DNA of 64,000 nt from assembly GCA_015066085.1 (NCBI GenBank), contig SVPA01000005.1, positions 1 to 64,000 of the forward strand, given 5' to 3'. The position numbers and the translations under genes are program-made. The notes below the pieces were generated by a model, which was not told the origin of the DNA, made no database searches, and saw nothing but the letters and a program-made list of their open reading frames with translations. Numbering within the stretch: the first letter of the stretch is position 1; each line of letters opens with the position of its first letter. The DNA is from Oscillospiraceae bacterium. GTDB lineage: Bacteria; Bacillota; Clostridia; Oscillospirales; Acutalibacteraceae. Below, in pieces: positions 16,917-25,789 of this stretch.

Positions 16917-17744
16917 ATGGCTTTAGGCGGATTTTTTAAATACGACAAACCCGGTCCGGGAATAAAAAAGGACGCGCCAAAGAAAAAGTTTTTCTTTGTC
17001 TTTCTTGAAATTTGGGCACGAAACATCTGGAAACTTATTCCGGTAAATCTTATCTATGTCTTAATGTCATTGCTCATCATTCCGGGCGGTCTGGCACAGG
17101 CGGGAATGACAAATGTGGCAAGAAATCTTGCAAGAGATAAGCATTCGTTTGGAATTTCAGACTTCTTTTCAACAATTCGTAAAAACTTCAAACAGGCCCT
17201 TCCGGCAGGAATTATAAATAACTTCATAACAATTCTTTTGTCCTTTGCAATCTTTTTCTACTATATGGATGTTATAAATAAAGAGGGCGGAATTACTTCA
17301 ATTATTGGTTTGGGACTATGTCTTGCTTGCTTTATAGTCTTTTCTTTTATGAAGTATTATTTCTGGCTTTTGGTCATAACCTTTAAACTTTCTCTTAAAA
17401 ATATCTATAAAAACTGTTTTACCTTCTCCTTTGCAAATTTAAAATACAATCTTCTTATAAGCCTTGTTAACATTTTGGTTTACGGCTCAATTGTTGCGGT
17501 TATAATCTTTATTCCAATGGAACTTGTGCTTATAGTAGCCGTTCTTGCGGCAATGATTTTGCCCGGATTTACCCACATTTTTACCCAACTGTGTATTTTC
17601 CCAAAGGTGAAACAACTTATGATAGACCCCTATTATGCAGAGCATCAAGGGGAAGATATTGAACTTCGCAGAAATCTCGGCCTCGAGATTGAGGAAGAAG
17701 ATGAAAATATCTTCGATGACGAAAAAAGCATTCCCGAAGAATAA
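16917..17744 (+). CDS. DUF624/YesL-like membrane protein
   Basis: A 275-residue membrane protein with about five hydrophobic helices (near 38-58, 98-120, 128-150, 165-190, 195-215). The arrangement WARNIWKLIPVNLIYVL followed by IPGGLAQAGMTNVARN resembles DUF624 (YesL), a family often found near carbohydrate or ABC-transporter genes. It has a long acidic C-terminal tail (LEIEEEDENIFDDE). No transporter gene is adjacent here, so the role is open. A TTTAGGAG ribosome site precedes it and a strong terminator follows. Confidence 0.7.
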   Translation: MALGGFFKYDKPGPGIKKDAPKKKFFFVFLEIWARNIWKLIPVNLIYVLMSLLIIPGGLAQAGMTNVARNLARDKHSFGISDFFSTIRKNFKQALPAGIINNFITILLSFAIFFYYMDVINKEGGITSIIGLGLCLACFIVFSFMKYYFWLLVITFKLSLKNIYKNCFTFSFANLKYNLLISLVNILVYGSIVAVIIFIPMELVLIVAVLAAMILPGFTHIFTQLCIFPKVKQLMIDPYYAEHQGEDIELRRNLGLEIEEEDENIFDDEKSIPEE

Positions 17745-17745
17745 A

Positions 17746-17775
17746 AAAGCGACTGACCTTTTGGTCAGTCGCTTT
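17746..17775. terminator. terminator after the DUF624-like gene, probably bidirectional
   Basis: A 13-bp perfect stem (17746-17758 with 17763-17775) with a 4-nt loop. The A-run before it (17743-17748) would give a U-run for minus-strand transcripts, so it may also end the degV transcript. Confidence 0.85.
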
Positions 17776-17784
17776 ATATATTAA

Positions 17785-17854
17785 AGGGAGACTGTTTTCG
17801 GTTGCTTTAAAGATAAGCCATGGCTACCGCCGAAACGGATATCAAATGCTCCCT
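17785..17854 (-). ncRNA. nested palindromic element in the degV 3' region, possible structured RNA
   Basis: Three nested inverted repeats share a centre. AGGGAG (17785-17790) pairs with CTCCCT (17849-17854). GTTTTCGG pairs with CCGAAAC around 17794-17836 with one bulge. The 10-base palindrome AGCCATGGCT (17816-17825) is inside. It lies between the degV stop and the shared terminator, so it would be in the degV transcript. No coding frame is evident. I do not recognise a known family; it could also be a small dispersed palindromic repeat. Confidence 0.4.
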
Positions 17855-17894
17855 GACTTATATTATGCTTAAAACCGAAAATTTGTTATAGCCT

Positions 17895-18755
17895 TTACTT
17901 AAGGGGCGTTTTTCTGAAATAAAGCACACCAAGAGTATTAGCACCGCAGTGTGAAGAAACGGTACAACCGGCTCTTGTAACGAGTATTTCTTTGAAAGGC
18001 GCGGTCTGTTCAACAAGTTGACGAACTTCTTCAACAATTTCGGGGTCACAACCTGCGTGTGTTACGAAAACACGGTCCAAATCAATGTCACTGTGGTCAC
18101 CGAGTCGGTCGGCAACATATTCGCGAAGGGTTTGAATATATTTTCCTCGGTACTTTTTGCAAACCCCCATAGAACCGTCTTTAACCTGAATACAGGGTTT
18201 TAGTTTTAAAAGATTTGCACCAAGTGCTGCAAGTGCGGAACAACGACCGCCTTTGTGCAGATATTCAAGATTGTCAATAACAAACGAAGCGTCAACGCAG
18301 GGGACAAGTGCGTTTATTGTATCAAAAATTTCTTTGGCATCTTTACCGTCCTGTGCCATTTCTGCTGCCTTCATAACAAGAAGACCCTCTCCTGTTGAAA
18401 GGTTGGCGGTGTCAACAACATAAACATCTTCAAATTCCTGTGCGGCGAGAAGTGTGTTTTGATAGGTTGAAGACATTTTTGAACTTATACTGAAATGAAC
18501 TATTGCATAACCTTCTTCAACAAAAGGAGTAAAGAAGTCAATCATTTCGGCAATATTAGAAGCGCTTGTTTTGGGTAAAATGCCGTGCTCTTCGTGATAT
18601 TTATAGATGAAGTCGGGGTCGATATCAACGCCGTCCCGATAGGTTTTATCCCCTAAAGTAATTCCAAGGGGAATGGTTTTAATATTAAGTTTTTCAAGAA
18701 TTTCAGGCGTAAGGTCGCTTGTGCTGTCTCTTGTAATTAATACTTTCTTGCTCAA
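17895..18755 (-). CDS. DegV family fatty-acid-binding protein
   Basis: A 286-residue protein of the DegV/FakB fold, which binds a fatty acid and in FakB presents it to the fatty-acid kinase FakA. Seen: the N-terminal ITRDSTSDLTPE, then TSASNIAEM (ligand head-group Thr/Ser region, about 60-68), FSISSKMSSTYQN, VVDTANLSTGEGLL and C-terminal RAGCTVSSHCGANTLGVLYF. The start is TTG 18755, behind AGGAGGA; an upstream frame opening is not supported. It has its own promoter. No fakA neighbour is present, so the exact partner is unknown. Confidence 0.9.
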   Translation of the reverse strand: MSKKVLITRDSTSDLTPEILEKLNIKTIPLGITLGDKTYRDGVDIDPDFIYKYHEEHGILPKTSASNIAEMIDFFTPFVEEGYAIVHFSISSKMSSTYQNTLLAAQEFEDVYVVDTANLSTGEGLLVMKAAEMAQDGKDAKEIFDTINALVPCVDASFVIDNLEYLHKGGRCSALAALGANLLKLKPCIQVKDGSMGVCKKYRGKYIQTLREYVADRLGDHSDIDLDRVFVTHAGCDPEIVEEVRQLVEQTAPFKEILVTRAGCTVSSHCGANTLGVLYFRKTPLK

Positions 18756-18788
18756 TGGAAATCCTCCTATATCGATAAAACTGGTCAT

Positions 18789-18817
18789 ATTATAACATTT
18801 TTTGCACGAAATTTCAA
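18789..18817 (-). promoter_or_regulatory. sigma-A promoter for degV
   Basis: On the minus strand TTGAAA (18812-18817) is followed by a 17-nt spacer and a perfect TATAAT (18789-18794), about 35 nt ahead of the TTG start. Confidence 0.75.
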
Positions 18818-18891
18818 TGAGCAAATTATTGGTTGATTAATAATTCGTAACACATACTATAATATTATTGTATCATATATCTTAATATGAC

Positions 18892-18920
18892 TTGACAAGA
18901 AAGAGAAATAACAGTAAAAT
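18892..18920 (+). promoter_or_regulatory. sigma-A promoter for rnj
   Basis: TTGACA (18892-18897), a 17-nt spacer and TAAAAT (18915-18920). It gives a leader of about 95 nt before the GTG start of RNase J. The upstream in-frame TTG of that frame is part of this -35 box, which argues against the longer protein. Confidence 0.75.
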
Positions 18921-19023
18921 TATACTAACTAATTATGTCTTTTTGTGCTTGCTTATGATAACGGTTGGTTGTATAAACAGGCTTTCTTACATAACTTTTT
19001 TAAAAAATGGAGGTATACTGCAG

Positions 19024-20826
19024 GTGGCAAAAGAAAAAAAGCAAAACGCAAAGCAGAATGCAAAAGACGATAAGTATGTAAAAAAGAATACGCCTATAAA
19101 AGAAAAGTCAAAATCCAATAACAACAAGATTCAAAAGAAACACGCTCCAAAAAAACCGAGTGCTCAAAAAACTCCCCTTAAAATTATTCCGCTTGGCGGA
19201 CTCGGTGAAATCGGAAAAAACCTAACGGTTTATGAGTATAAGGACGATATTCTTCTTGTTGACTGCGGAATGGCCTTCCCCGATGAAGAAACTCCGGGTA
19301 TTGATATCGTTATTCCTGACTTTTCTTATCTTGTTAAAAACCGAGATAAAATAAGAGGTCTTGTTGTTACCCACGGTCACGAGGACCATATTGGTGCAAT
19401 ACCGTATCTTCTTAACAATATCAATGTGCCCATATATGCAACAAGGCTGACAATAGGTCTTATCGAGGGCAAACTTAAAGAGCATAAAAACCTTGCTACA
19501 GCAACTTTAAATACCGTATCTCCCGGTCAAACCCTTCGTTTCGGCGAATTGGAGGTTGAGTTTATCCACGTTAACCATTCAATTCCCGATGCGGTAGCCT
19601 TTGCAATAAAGACCCCGGTTGGAACTGTAGTTCATACCGGTGACTTTAAAATTGATACAACTCCTATTGATGACAGAGTAATGGACCTTGCCCGTTTTGG
19701 AGAACTCGGTAAAAAAGGTGTTCTTGCAATGCTTGCCGATTCTACAAATGCCGAGCGTCCCGGCTACACAATGAGCGAAAGGGTAGTTGGAGAGTCTTTT
19801 CAGAACCTCTTCAAAAAAGCGGGAAATAACCGTATTATTGTTGCAACCTTTTCTTCAAACATTCACCGAATTCAGCAGATAATAGACGCTGCTGTTTCTT
19901 TTGGAAGAAAGGTAGCGGTCTCGGGAAGAAGTATGCTTAATGTTGTTTCGGTTGCCGAAAAACTCGGCTATTTAAGCGTTCCCGACAATGTACTTGTTGA
20001 TATTGAACTTATAAAAAAATATAAACCCGAACAACTCGTAATAATTACAACGGGAAGTCAAGGCGAGCCTCTTTCTGCTCTTCATAGAATGGCTTTTTCC
20101 GACCACCGTCATGTTGAAATAATTCCCGACGATATGATAATTATCTCGGCAACCCCAATCCCCGGAAATGAGAAACTTGTCAGCAAGGTTGTCAACGAAC
20201 TTATGAAACGCGGTGCAAATGTCGTTTATGAAAAAATGTACGATGTTCACGTTTCGGGTCACGCCTGTCAGGAAGAACTTAAACTTCTGATGTCCCTTGT
20301 AAAACCGAAGTTTTATATTCCTCTCCACGGGGAGCAGAAGCACCTTTACAAACACGCTCTTCTGGCTCAGACAATGGGTGTTCCGAAAGAAAACACCCTT
20401 ATTGCGAGTATCGGCGATGTGATTGCCTTGACCAAGAAAGATATTAAAGTTGCCGAAACCGTTACTGCGGGCAGGGTGCTCGTTGACGGACTCGGCGTAG
20501 GCGATGTCGGCGGAGTGGTCCTGCGTGACCGTAAAATGCTTGCCGACGGCGGAATTGTTATCGTTACCGTAACGATAGACTCTGTCACAAATGAGGTTGT
20601 TGCCGGTCCTGAAATCGTAACCAGAGGCTTTGTCTATGTCAAGGAATCTGAACAACTTATCAGTGACGCCACCCTTGCTGCCGAAGATATTTTAGAGTAT
20701 TGCTATATTCACAATATCCGTGACAGAAACGCTATTAAACTTAAACTTCGTGACGGAATTTCCAAGCATATTTATGGGGTAACCCACAGAAGCCCGATGG
20801 TTCTTCCAATAATTATGGAAATATAA
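19024..20826 (+). CDS. rnj: ribonuclease J
   Basis: A 600-residue metallo-beta-lactamase/beta-CASP RNase with 5'-exo and endonuclease activity in mRNA decay. Start GTG 19024 sits 10 nt after GGAGG. A Lys/Gln/Asn-rich tail of about 55 residues precedes the conserved LKIIPLGGLGEIGKN. The metal site HGHEDHIG is near 117, HTGDFKID and DSTNAERPGYT follow, the beta-CASP part has SGRSM, and the C-terminal region includes VSGHACQEEL and PLHGEQKHL. The basic extension is common in clostridial RNase J and may bind RNA or partners. Confidence 0.95.
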   Translation: MAKEKKQNAKQNAKDDKYVKKNTPIKEKSKSNNNKIQKKHAPKKPSAQKTPLKIIPLGGLGEIGKNLTVYEYKDDILLVDCGMAFPDEETPGIDIVIPDFSYLVKNRDKIRGLVVTHGHEDHIGAIPYLLNNINVPIYATRLTIGLIEGKLKEHKNLATATLNTVSPGQTLRFGELEVEFIHVNHSIPDAVAFAIKTPVGTVVHTGDFKIDTTPIDDRVMDLARFGELGKKGVLAMLADSTNAERPGYTMSERVVGESFQNLFKKAGNNRIIVATFSSNIHRIQQIIDAAVSFGRKVAVSGRSMLNVVSVAEKLGYLSVPDNVLVDIELIKKYKPEQLVIITTGSQGEPLSALHRMAFSDHRHVEIIPDDMIIISATPIPGNEKLVSKVVNELMKRGANVVYEKMYDVHVSGHACQEELKLLMSLVKPKFYIPLHGEQKHLYKHALLAQTMGVPKENTLIASIGDVIALTKKDIKVAETVTAGRVLVDGLGVGDVGGVVLRDRKMLADGGIVIVTVTIDSVTNEVVAGPEIVTRGFVYVKESEQLISDATLAAEDILEYCYIHNIRDRNAIKLKLRDGISKHIYGVTHRSPMVLPIIMEI

Positions 20827-20848
20827 ATCGAAAAAAGGGGGTAAAGAG

Positions 20849-22015
20849 ATGAAAAAATTTGCCTACAGAATCCTACTTGTCGGCATAATGTTTTTAATAA
20901 GCGTATTGCTTTGCGTTTTTGTGTCGCAGTACGGCTTTTTCGCAACCTTTGCGGTGGCTCTTTTCTCCCTTGCTCTGATAGTGTGGGCGGTTGTCTTCTT
21001 TAATTTCTTTTCGGGTCGAAATATGGCAGACCACAGACTTGTGCGTTTTACTAAAAAACTTAAAAAAGAACTTAAATCGGCGTCAACCGTCTATATAATG
21101 GGTCACAAGTTTTCCGACCTTGACTCTGTCGGTTCGGCTTTCGGTCTTTACTACGCTTTACGGGATTCGTATAATGTTAAAATGGTAGTAAACAAGCAAA
21201 ATACTCTTGCCCGTCCACTTGTTGATTTTCTTCGTTTCAGCGACCGTGAGTGTCAAATTTTTGATTACTCTGAAATAGCCCATACTGTCGACGAAAATTC
21301 GCTCTTAATTGTTGTGGATACCCATCGTCTCGTAATAATGGACTATGTTGAACTTTATAACAGTATTAAAAAGGTAATAATTATCGACCATCATCGCACG
21401 GCTGAAGATTTTGTTGACCGTACTGTTGCAAGATATATGAAAAGTTCCTGCTCGTCGGCTTGTGAAATTGTTACCTGTATAATTAAATTGTTGGGTTTTG
21501 AAAAAATAAGTACCGTAGCGGCAACCGCCTTGCTTTCGGGAATAATGCTCGACACTAAAAACTTTGTTATGAATACTGGCGCTATTACCTTTAAAGCAGC
21601 AGCCTATCTGCGTCAAAACCGTGCTGACCCCGTTCTTATCAAGAAGATGTTTTCCGAATCGGTGGATGTCTGTAAAAGAAAATACGAAATAATTTCAAAT
21701 GTAGAACTTTTCGACAACTTTGCAATTGCAAAAACCGAAACTGAAGATAAATATACAAGAATTGCTACCGCCCAGGCGGCAGATGAACTTCTGGCAATCA
21801 ACGGCGTTTTCGCTTCATTTGTAATGTGTCCGTCAGAGGATAAGGTGAATATATCTGCCCGTTCTTTCGGCGATGTCGATGTTCAGAAAATAATGGCAAA
21901 ACTAGGGGGCGGAGGCCATAAAACCGTTGCGGCGTGTCAACTGCCAACCCTTGATTTTGGCCTTGCAAGAAAAAAATTAACCGCCGCAATACAAGAATAT
22001 ACAAGGCAGAAATAA
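20849..22015 (+). CDS. DHH/DHHA1 phosphodiesterase, GdpP-like without PAS and GGDEF domains
   Basis: A 388-residue protein with two N-terminal membrane helices (about 7-27 and 31-53) joined by a short linker to a DHH domain. Metal residues lie in MGHKFSDLDS (about 85-94), VVDTHR (about 155-160) and IIDHHR (about 178-183), and the DHHA1 part has LGGGGHKTVAACQ (about 351-363). Its position just before rplI-dnaB is that of GdpP, the c-di-AMP phosphodiesterase. Bacillus GdpP is about 660 residues with PAS and degenerate GGDEF domains between the helices and DHH; those are missing. c-di-AMP or pApA is the likely substrate; that is inference from family and synteny. Confidence 0.85.
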   Translation: MKKFAYRILLVGIMFLISVLLCVFVSQYGFFATFAVALFSLALIVWAVVFFNFFSGRNMADHRLVRFTKKLKKELKSASTVYIMGHKFSDLDSVGSAFGLYYALRDSYNVKMVVNKQNTLARPLVDFLRFSDRECQIFDYSEIAHTVDENSLLIVVDTHRLVIMDYVELYNSIKKVIIIDHHRTAEDFVDRTVARYMKSSCSSACEIVTCIIKLLGFEKISTVAATALLSGIMLDTKNFVMNTGAITFKAAAYLRQNRADPVLIKKMFSESVDVCKRKYEIISNVELFDNFAIAKTETEDKYTRIATAQAADELLAINGVFASFVMCPSEDKVNISARSFGDVDVQKIMAKLGGGGHKTVAACQLPTLDFGLARKKLTAAIQEYTRQK

Positions 22016-22041
22016 ATTTCTGCGTTTGAAAGGTGATATAA

Positions 22042-22485
22042 ATGAAAGTAATTTTACTCGAAGATGTTAAAGGTCAGGGCAAAAAAGGCGCTCTTGTAAA
22101 TGTATCCGACGGATATGCAAGAAACTTTCTTTTCCCTAAAAACCTTGCTAAAGAGGCAAACGCCGCCGCAATGAGCGAACTGAAAAGTAAGGCCGACGCT
22201 GCCGTTTTCCACTATGAAGAGGATAAGGCTGCCGCAAAGGCTCTTGCTCAAAAAATTGAGGGAACAAAGGTTAAACTTGTCGCTAAGGCAGGGGCAAACG
22301 GAAAACTTTTCGGTTCAATAACCTCAAAGGAAATTGCTGCAGAACTTAATAAAATGCTCGGAATTTCTATCGACAAGAAAAAACTTGCTGTTGCCGATAT
22401 TAAAAATTTCGGAGAATATACCGCAACCGTTAAACTCTTTACCGATATTACTGCAAGTTTTACAGTTATTGTTGGAGATAAATAG
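22042..22485 (+). CDS. rplI: 50S ribosomal protein L9
   Basis: A 147-residue L9 with the N-terminal block [16 protein letters not shown] and [11 protein letters not shown], the long connecting helix, and the C-terminal 23S-binding domain ([13 protein letters not shown]). L9 binds 23S rRNA and supports reading-frame fidelity. The DHH gene-rplI-dnaB order is conserved in Firmicutes. An AAAGGTGA ribosome site precedes the ATG. Confidence 0.97.
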   Translation: MKVILLEDVKGQGKKGALVNVSDGYARNFLFPKNLAKEANAAAMSELKSKADAAVFHYEEDKAAAKALAQKIEGTKVKLVAKAGANGKLFGSITSKEIAAELNKMLGISIDKKKLAVADIKNFGEYTATVKLFTDITASFTVIVGDK

Positions 22486-22512
22486 AATTTATAAAAATTA
22501 AGGTGGCTTAAA

Positions 22513-23898
22513 ATGGCTGAAAAATTAAACTATCTACCCGATTCAGGCAATATCAACGCACCCTATTCAATTGATGCTGAACAGGCAGTTCTCGGAGCAA
22601 TTATAATTGACCCCGACTGTCTTAACCTTGTTGCAACTCAGATAAAGGAAGAATATTTCTACCTTAAGGAGCACCGAGAAATCTATAAAACCCTTCGTGG
22701 AATGCTTGAAATGGGAGGAAAGGCAATCGACTTTATTTCGCTTCTCGAACAACTCAAGCGTAACGGTGTCTACGACGAAGCGGGCGGAAAGGCCTATCTT
22801 ACCAAACTCGCCCAGGTTGTGCCTACTTCTAAAAATATTGCTACATATGTAGACCTTGTAAAAGACCGCTATTATGCCCGCGCTCTGCTCGGTGCTGCCG
22901 AAACAATAATTACCAATGTTAACGAGAATCTGCTTGACCCGGCTCTTCTTCTTGACCACGCAGAACAAGCGATTTACGATATTCGTCAGGGAAGAGATGT
23001 TTCGGGCCTTGTGCATATCGGAAAGGTAATAGAAGAGGAAACCTATGCCCGTCTTACAAAAATTACCGACCCCGAAACCGCCGAAGACTTCAAGGGAATT
23101 CCAACCGGAATTTCTGCTCTTGACAGGGTTATTACGGGACTAAACAAATCCGACCTTATTATTCTTGGTGCCCGTCCCGGTATGGGTAAAACCTCTTTTG
23201 CTCTTAATATTGCCCGTCACGCCGCGGTTAACGCCAAAAAGACGGTTTGTTTCTTCTCTCTTGAAATGACCCGTGACCAGTTAGCCCAGAGAATGCTTTC
23301 AAACGAGGCGTCTATCGAAAGCGAAAAACTCCGTACGGGCGAACTCAGCACTGACGAGTGGACACGCCTTGCCCAAGCGGGAACAAATCTTGCTTCGGCT
23401 CAGATTTATTTTGACGAAACTTCGGGAATAACCGTTCCCGAAATGAAAGCAAAACTTCGCAGAATGCCAAAGGTCGACCTTGTTGTAGTCGACTATTTAG
23501 GTCTTATGCAGTCGGCGAAGAAAACCGAAAATCGTGTACAGGAGGTTTCGGAAATAACCCGTAACCTTAAAGGAATGGCGAAAGAACTTAACGTTCCCGT
23601 TCTTGCCTGTGCTCAGTTGTCACGTGGAACCGAGGCAAGAGGAAAATCTCACAGACCCGCCCTTGCCGACCTTCGTGAATCGGGCTCAATTGAGCAGGAT
23701 GCTGATATAGTAATGTTTATCTACCGTGAAAATTACTATAAATCCGAAACCGACGAGAACACAAATCCCGAAAATATGCCCGACCCGAATAAAGCCGAGA
23801 TAATCGTCGCTAAAAACCGTCACGGAAGCGTTGATACGGTTGAACTGCATTGGGACGGCAAATATACTCGTTTTGCTTCCCAGGAAGTGTTTAGATAA
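22513..23898 (+). CDS. dnaB: replicative DNA helicase
   Basis: A 461-residue hexameric fork helicase. The N-terminal primase-interaction domain (about 10-110) starts PYSIDAEQAVLGAI, followed by a linker and a RecA-like core with Walker A GARPGMGKTS (about 218-227), FFSLEMTRDQL and VVVDYLGLM (Walker B). It also has the arginine finger region (LRESGSIEQDADIVMFIYRE). There is no intein, although that P-loop is a common intein site. The stop shares one base with the tilS start. Confidence 0.97.
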   Translation: MAEKLNYLPDSGNINAPYSIDAEQAVLGAIIIDPDCLNLVATQIKEEYFYLKEHREIYKTLRGMLEMGGKAIDFISLLEQLKRNGVYDEAGGKAYLTKLAQVVPTSKNIATYVDLVKDRYYARALLGAAETIITNVNENLLDPALLLDHAEQAIYDIRQGRDVSGLVHIGKVIEEETYARLTKITDPETAEDFKGIPTGISALDRVITGLNKSDLIILGARPGMGKTSFALNIARHAAVNAKKTVCFFSLEMTRDQLAQRMLSNEASIESEKLRTGELSTDEWTRLAQAGTNLASAQIYFDETSGITVPEMKAKLRRMPKVDLVVVDYLGLMQSAKKTENRVQEVSEITRNLKGMAKELNVPVLACAQLSRGTEARGKSHRPALADLRESGSIEQDADIVMFIYRENYYKSETDENTNPENMPDPNKAEIIVAKNRHGSVDTVELHWDGKYTRFASQEVFR

Positions 23899-25229
23899 TG
23901 TTAGATAAAGTTATCAGGGCGGTTGATAGGTATGAAATGTTTTCTTCTGCCCAAAATGTTACGGTAGCCCTTTCGGGCGGAGCCGATTCGGTCTGTCTGC
24001 TTTACGCTTTAAAAGAGATAGAAGAAAAATATTCTCTTAACCTTAGTGCTGTTCATATTAATCATTTACTTAGAGGGGAAGAGTCTTTCAGGGACGAAGA
24101 GTTTGTAAAAAATCTTTGCGCTAAACTGTGTGTTCCTCTAAAAGTTTTCAGAGTAGATGTTAATGCCGAATCTGCTAAAACGGGGGAGAGTACCGAACTT
24201 TGCGCCCGTAGACTGCGGTACGAAATTTTTGCCCGTGAGTCTAAGGGTGTTGTCGCAACGGCTCACTCTGCCGACGACAATCTTGAAACGGTTATCTTTA
24301 ACCTTACAAGAGGTTCGGGAATTAAGGGGCTTTGCGGAATTCCTCCCGTAAGGGATATCTTTGTCCGCCCCCTAATTTTGTGTAGCCGTAAGGAAATCGA
24401 GGAGTTTTTAAACCTAAAAGAAATTGAATTTGTGACCGATAGCACCAACCTTACCGACAACTATACGAGAAATTATATAAGGCATAATACCGTTTCTACC
24501 CTTCGCAAAATCAACCCCTCGGTTGAACAAACCGTTTCTATAATGAGTGAAAACCTTCGTGAAGATGAAGATTTTTTAACCTCTACCGCAAATAAAATTT
24601 ATCTTCTTTGCTCAAAGGCCGATTTTCTTGATGCCGAACTGCTCTCTGTTCAGCACCCCTCAATAATTAAAAGGGTAATCGCTCTTTTTATTAAAGAGAA
24701 GACGGGAATTTCCTGTGATTCGTTTCATCTTGAAAGTTGCAAACAAATACTGCTTTTCGGAGGACGAACAAGTCTGCCCGAAAACCTTTCGGCTGTCTGC
24801 CTTAAAAACCGCTTTTATATTGAAGGCGAACAAAATGAGCCAACTTTCACCTATAAAGTTGAAATAAAAGAAGATATTTTACAAAAAGATATAAAAATTA
24901 ACAATTTGTTTTTAAATAATCACATAGATTGTGATAAAATAAACGGCAGTTTAAAAGTCAGAACCCGTTTTTCATCGGACGAAATTCGTCTAAGGGGAAG
25001 AAACTGTACAAAATCTCTTAAAAAACTTTTCAGTGAACTTAAAATTCCTGAAAACCTTCGCCAAATAATTCCTGTCGCCTCTGACGACAGCGGAGTTGTT
25101 TGGATATACGGTGTCGGCGTAAGTGAGCGAGTTAAGGTAGATTTTGGAACAACAAAAGCAGCCGAGTTTATTGTTACAAAAGTCGATAATGACAAAATTT
25201 CGGGGGATGTTAATTATGACAGAGAATAA
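23898..25229 (+). CDS. tilS: tRNA(Ile)-lysidine synthetase
   Basis: Converts C34 of the CAU-anticodon tRNA-Ile to lysidine so that it reads AUA. The 443-residue protein has the PP-loop [10 protein letters not shown] (about 26-35), [15 protein letters not shown] and GHSADDN-like [12 protein letters not shown] (about 119-130), then the helical substrate-binding domain and the C-terminal TilS_C domain (about 360-435). It overlaps dnaB by one base (TAATG) and hpt by 14 nt. The pairing with hpt and ftsH is the classical Firmicute tilS-hpt-ftsH order. Confidence 0.95.
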   Translation: MLDKVIRAVDRYEMFSSAQNVTVALSGGADSVCLLYALKEIEEKYSLNLSAVHINHLLRGEESFRDEEFVKNLCAKLCVPLKVFRVDVNAESAKTGESTELCARRLRYEIFARESKGVVATAHSADDNLETVIFNLTRGSGIKGLCGIPPVRDIFVRPLILCSRKEIEEFLNLKEIEFVTDSTNLTDNYTRNYIRHNTVSTLRKINPSVEQTVSIMSENLREDEDFLTSTANKIYLLCSKADFLDAELLSVQHPSIIKRVIALFIKEKTGISCDSFHLESCKQILLFGGRTSLPENLSAVCLKNRFYIEGEQNEPTFTYKVEIKEDILQKDIKINNLFLNNHIDCDKINGSLKVRTRFSSDEIRLRGRNCTKSLKKLFSELKIPENLRQIIPVASDDSGVVWIYGVGVSERVKVDFGTTKAAEFIVTKVDNDKISGDVNYDRE

Positions 25230-25758
25230 TGAAATTTCAAAAGTTCTTCTTTCTGAAGAAGAAATAGAGAAGATTGTCTGCCGTTTAGGTGCCGAAATCA
25301 CTAAGGATTATAAAGATAAAAACCTTTTGGTAGTAAGCGTTCTTAAAGGCTCGGTAATGATAATGGCTGACCTTCTTCGCGAAATCAAACTGCCCCTTAG
25401 AATTGACTTTATGGCGGTTTCTTCCTACGGCTCGGGAACTTCAAGTTCGGGAAATGTTAAAATAATCAAAGACCTTGATATTAACCTTGCCGGTTACGAT
25501 ATCCTTATAGTTGAGGATATTCTCGATTCGGGAGCGACCCTCAGCAGTCTAAAAGAAATACTGTTAACCCGTAAACCAAACAGCGTGAAAATCTGCACCT
25601 TCCTTGATAAGCCTGAACGCAGGAAGGCAGATATCAAAGCAGACTATGTCGGAGCCCAAATACCCGACGAGTTTGTGGTCGGTTACGGTCTTGATTACGA
25701 CGAAAAATACCGCAACCTGCCCTATGTAGGAGTTCTTTCTCCGGCAGTTTACGAATAA
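25216..25758 (+). CDS. hpt: hypoxanthine phosphoribosyltransferase
   Basis: A purine-salvage enzyme that makes IMP or GMP from hypoxanthine or guanine and PRPP. With the start at ATG 25216 it has 180 residues, the normal length; longer frames lack support. Motifs: [17 protein letters not shown], the flexible-loop [10 protein letters not shown] (about 73-82) and PRPP loop [13 protein letters not shown] (about 99-111). It overlaps the end of tilS by 14 nt. The ribosome site is CGGGGGA inside tilS. Confidence 0.95.
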   Translation: MTENNEISKVLLSEEEIEKIVCRLGAEITKDYKDKNLLVVSVLKGSVMIMADLLREIKLPLRIDFMAVSSYGSGTSSSGNVKIIKDLDINLAGYDILIVEDILDSGATLSSLKEILLTRKPNSVKICTFLDKPERRKADIKADYVGAQIPDEFVVGYGLDYDEKYRNLPYVGVLSPAVYE

Positions 25759-25789
25759 AATTTTACACGGCAGAAAGGACGTGCATCTT

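Noticed and set aside
22513..23898. Intein in dnaB
   Set aside because: The Walker A region is continuous and the length (461 residues) is normal.
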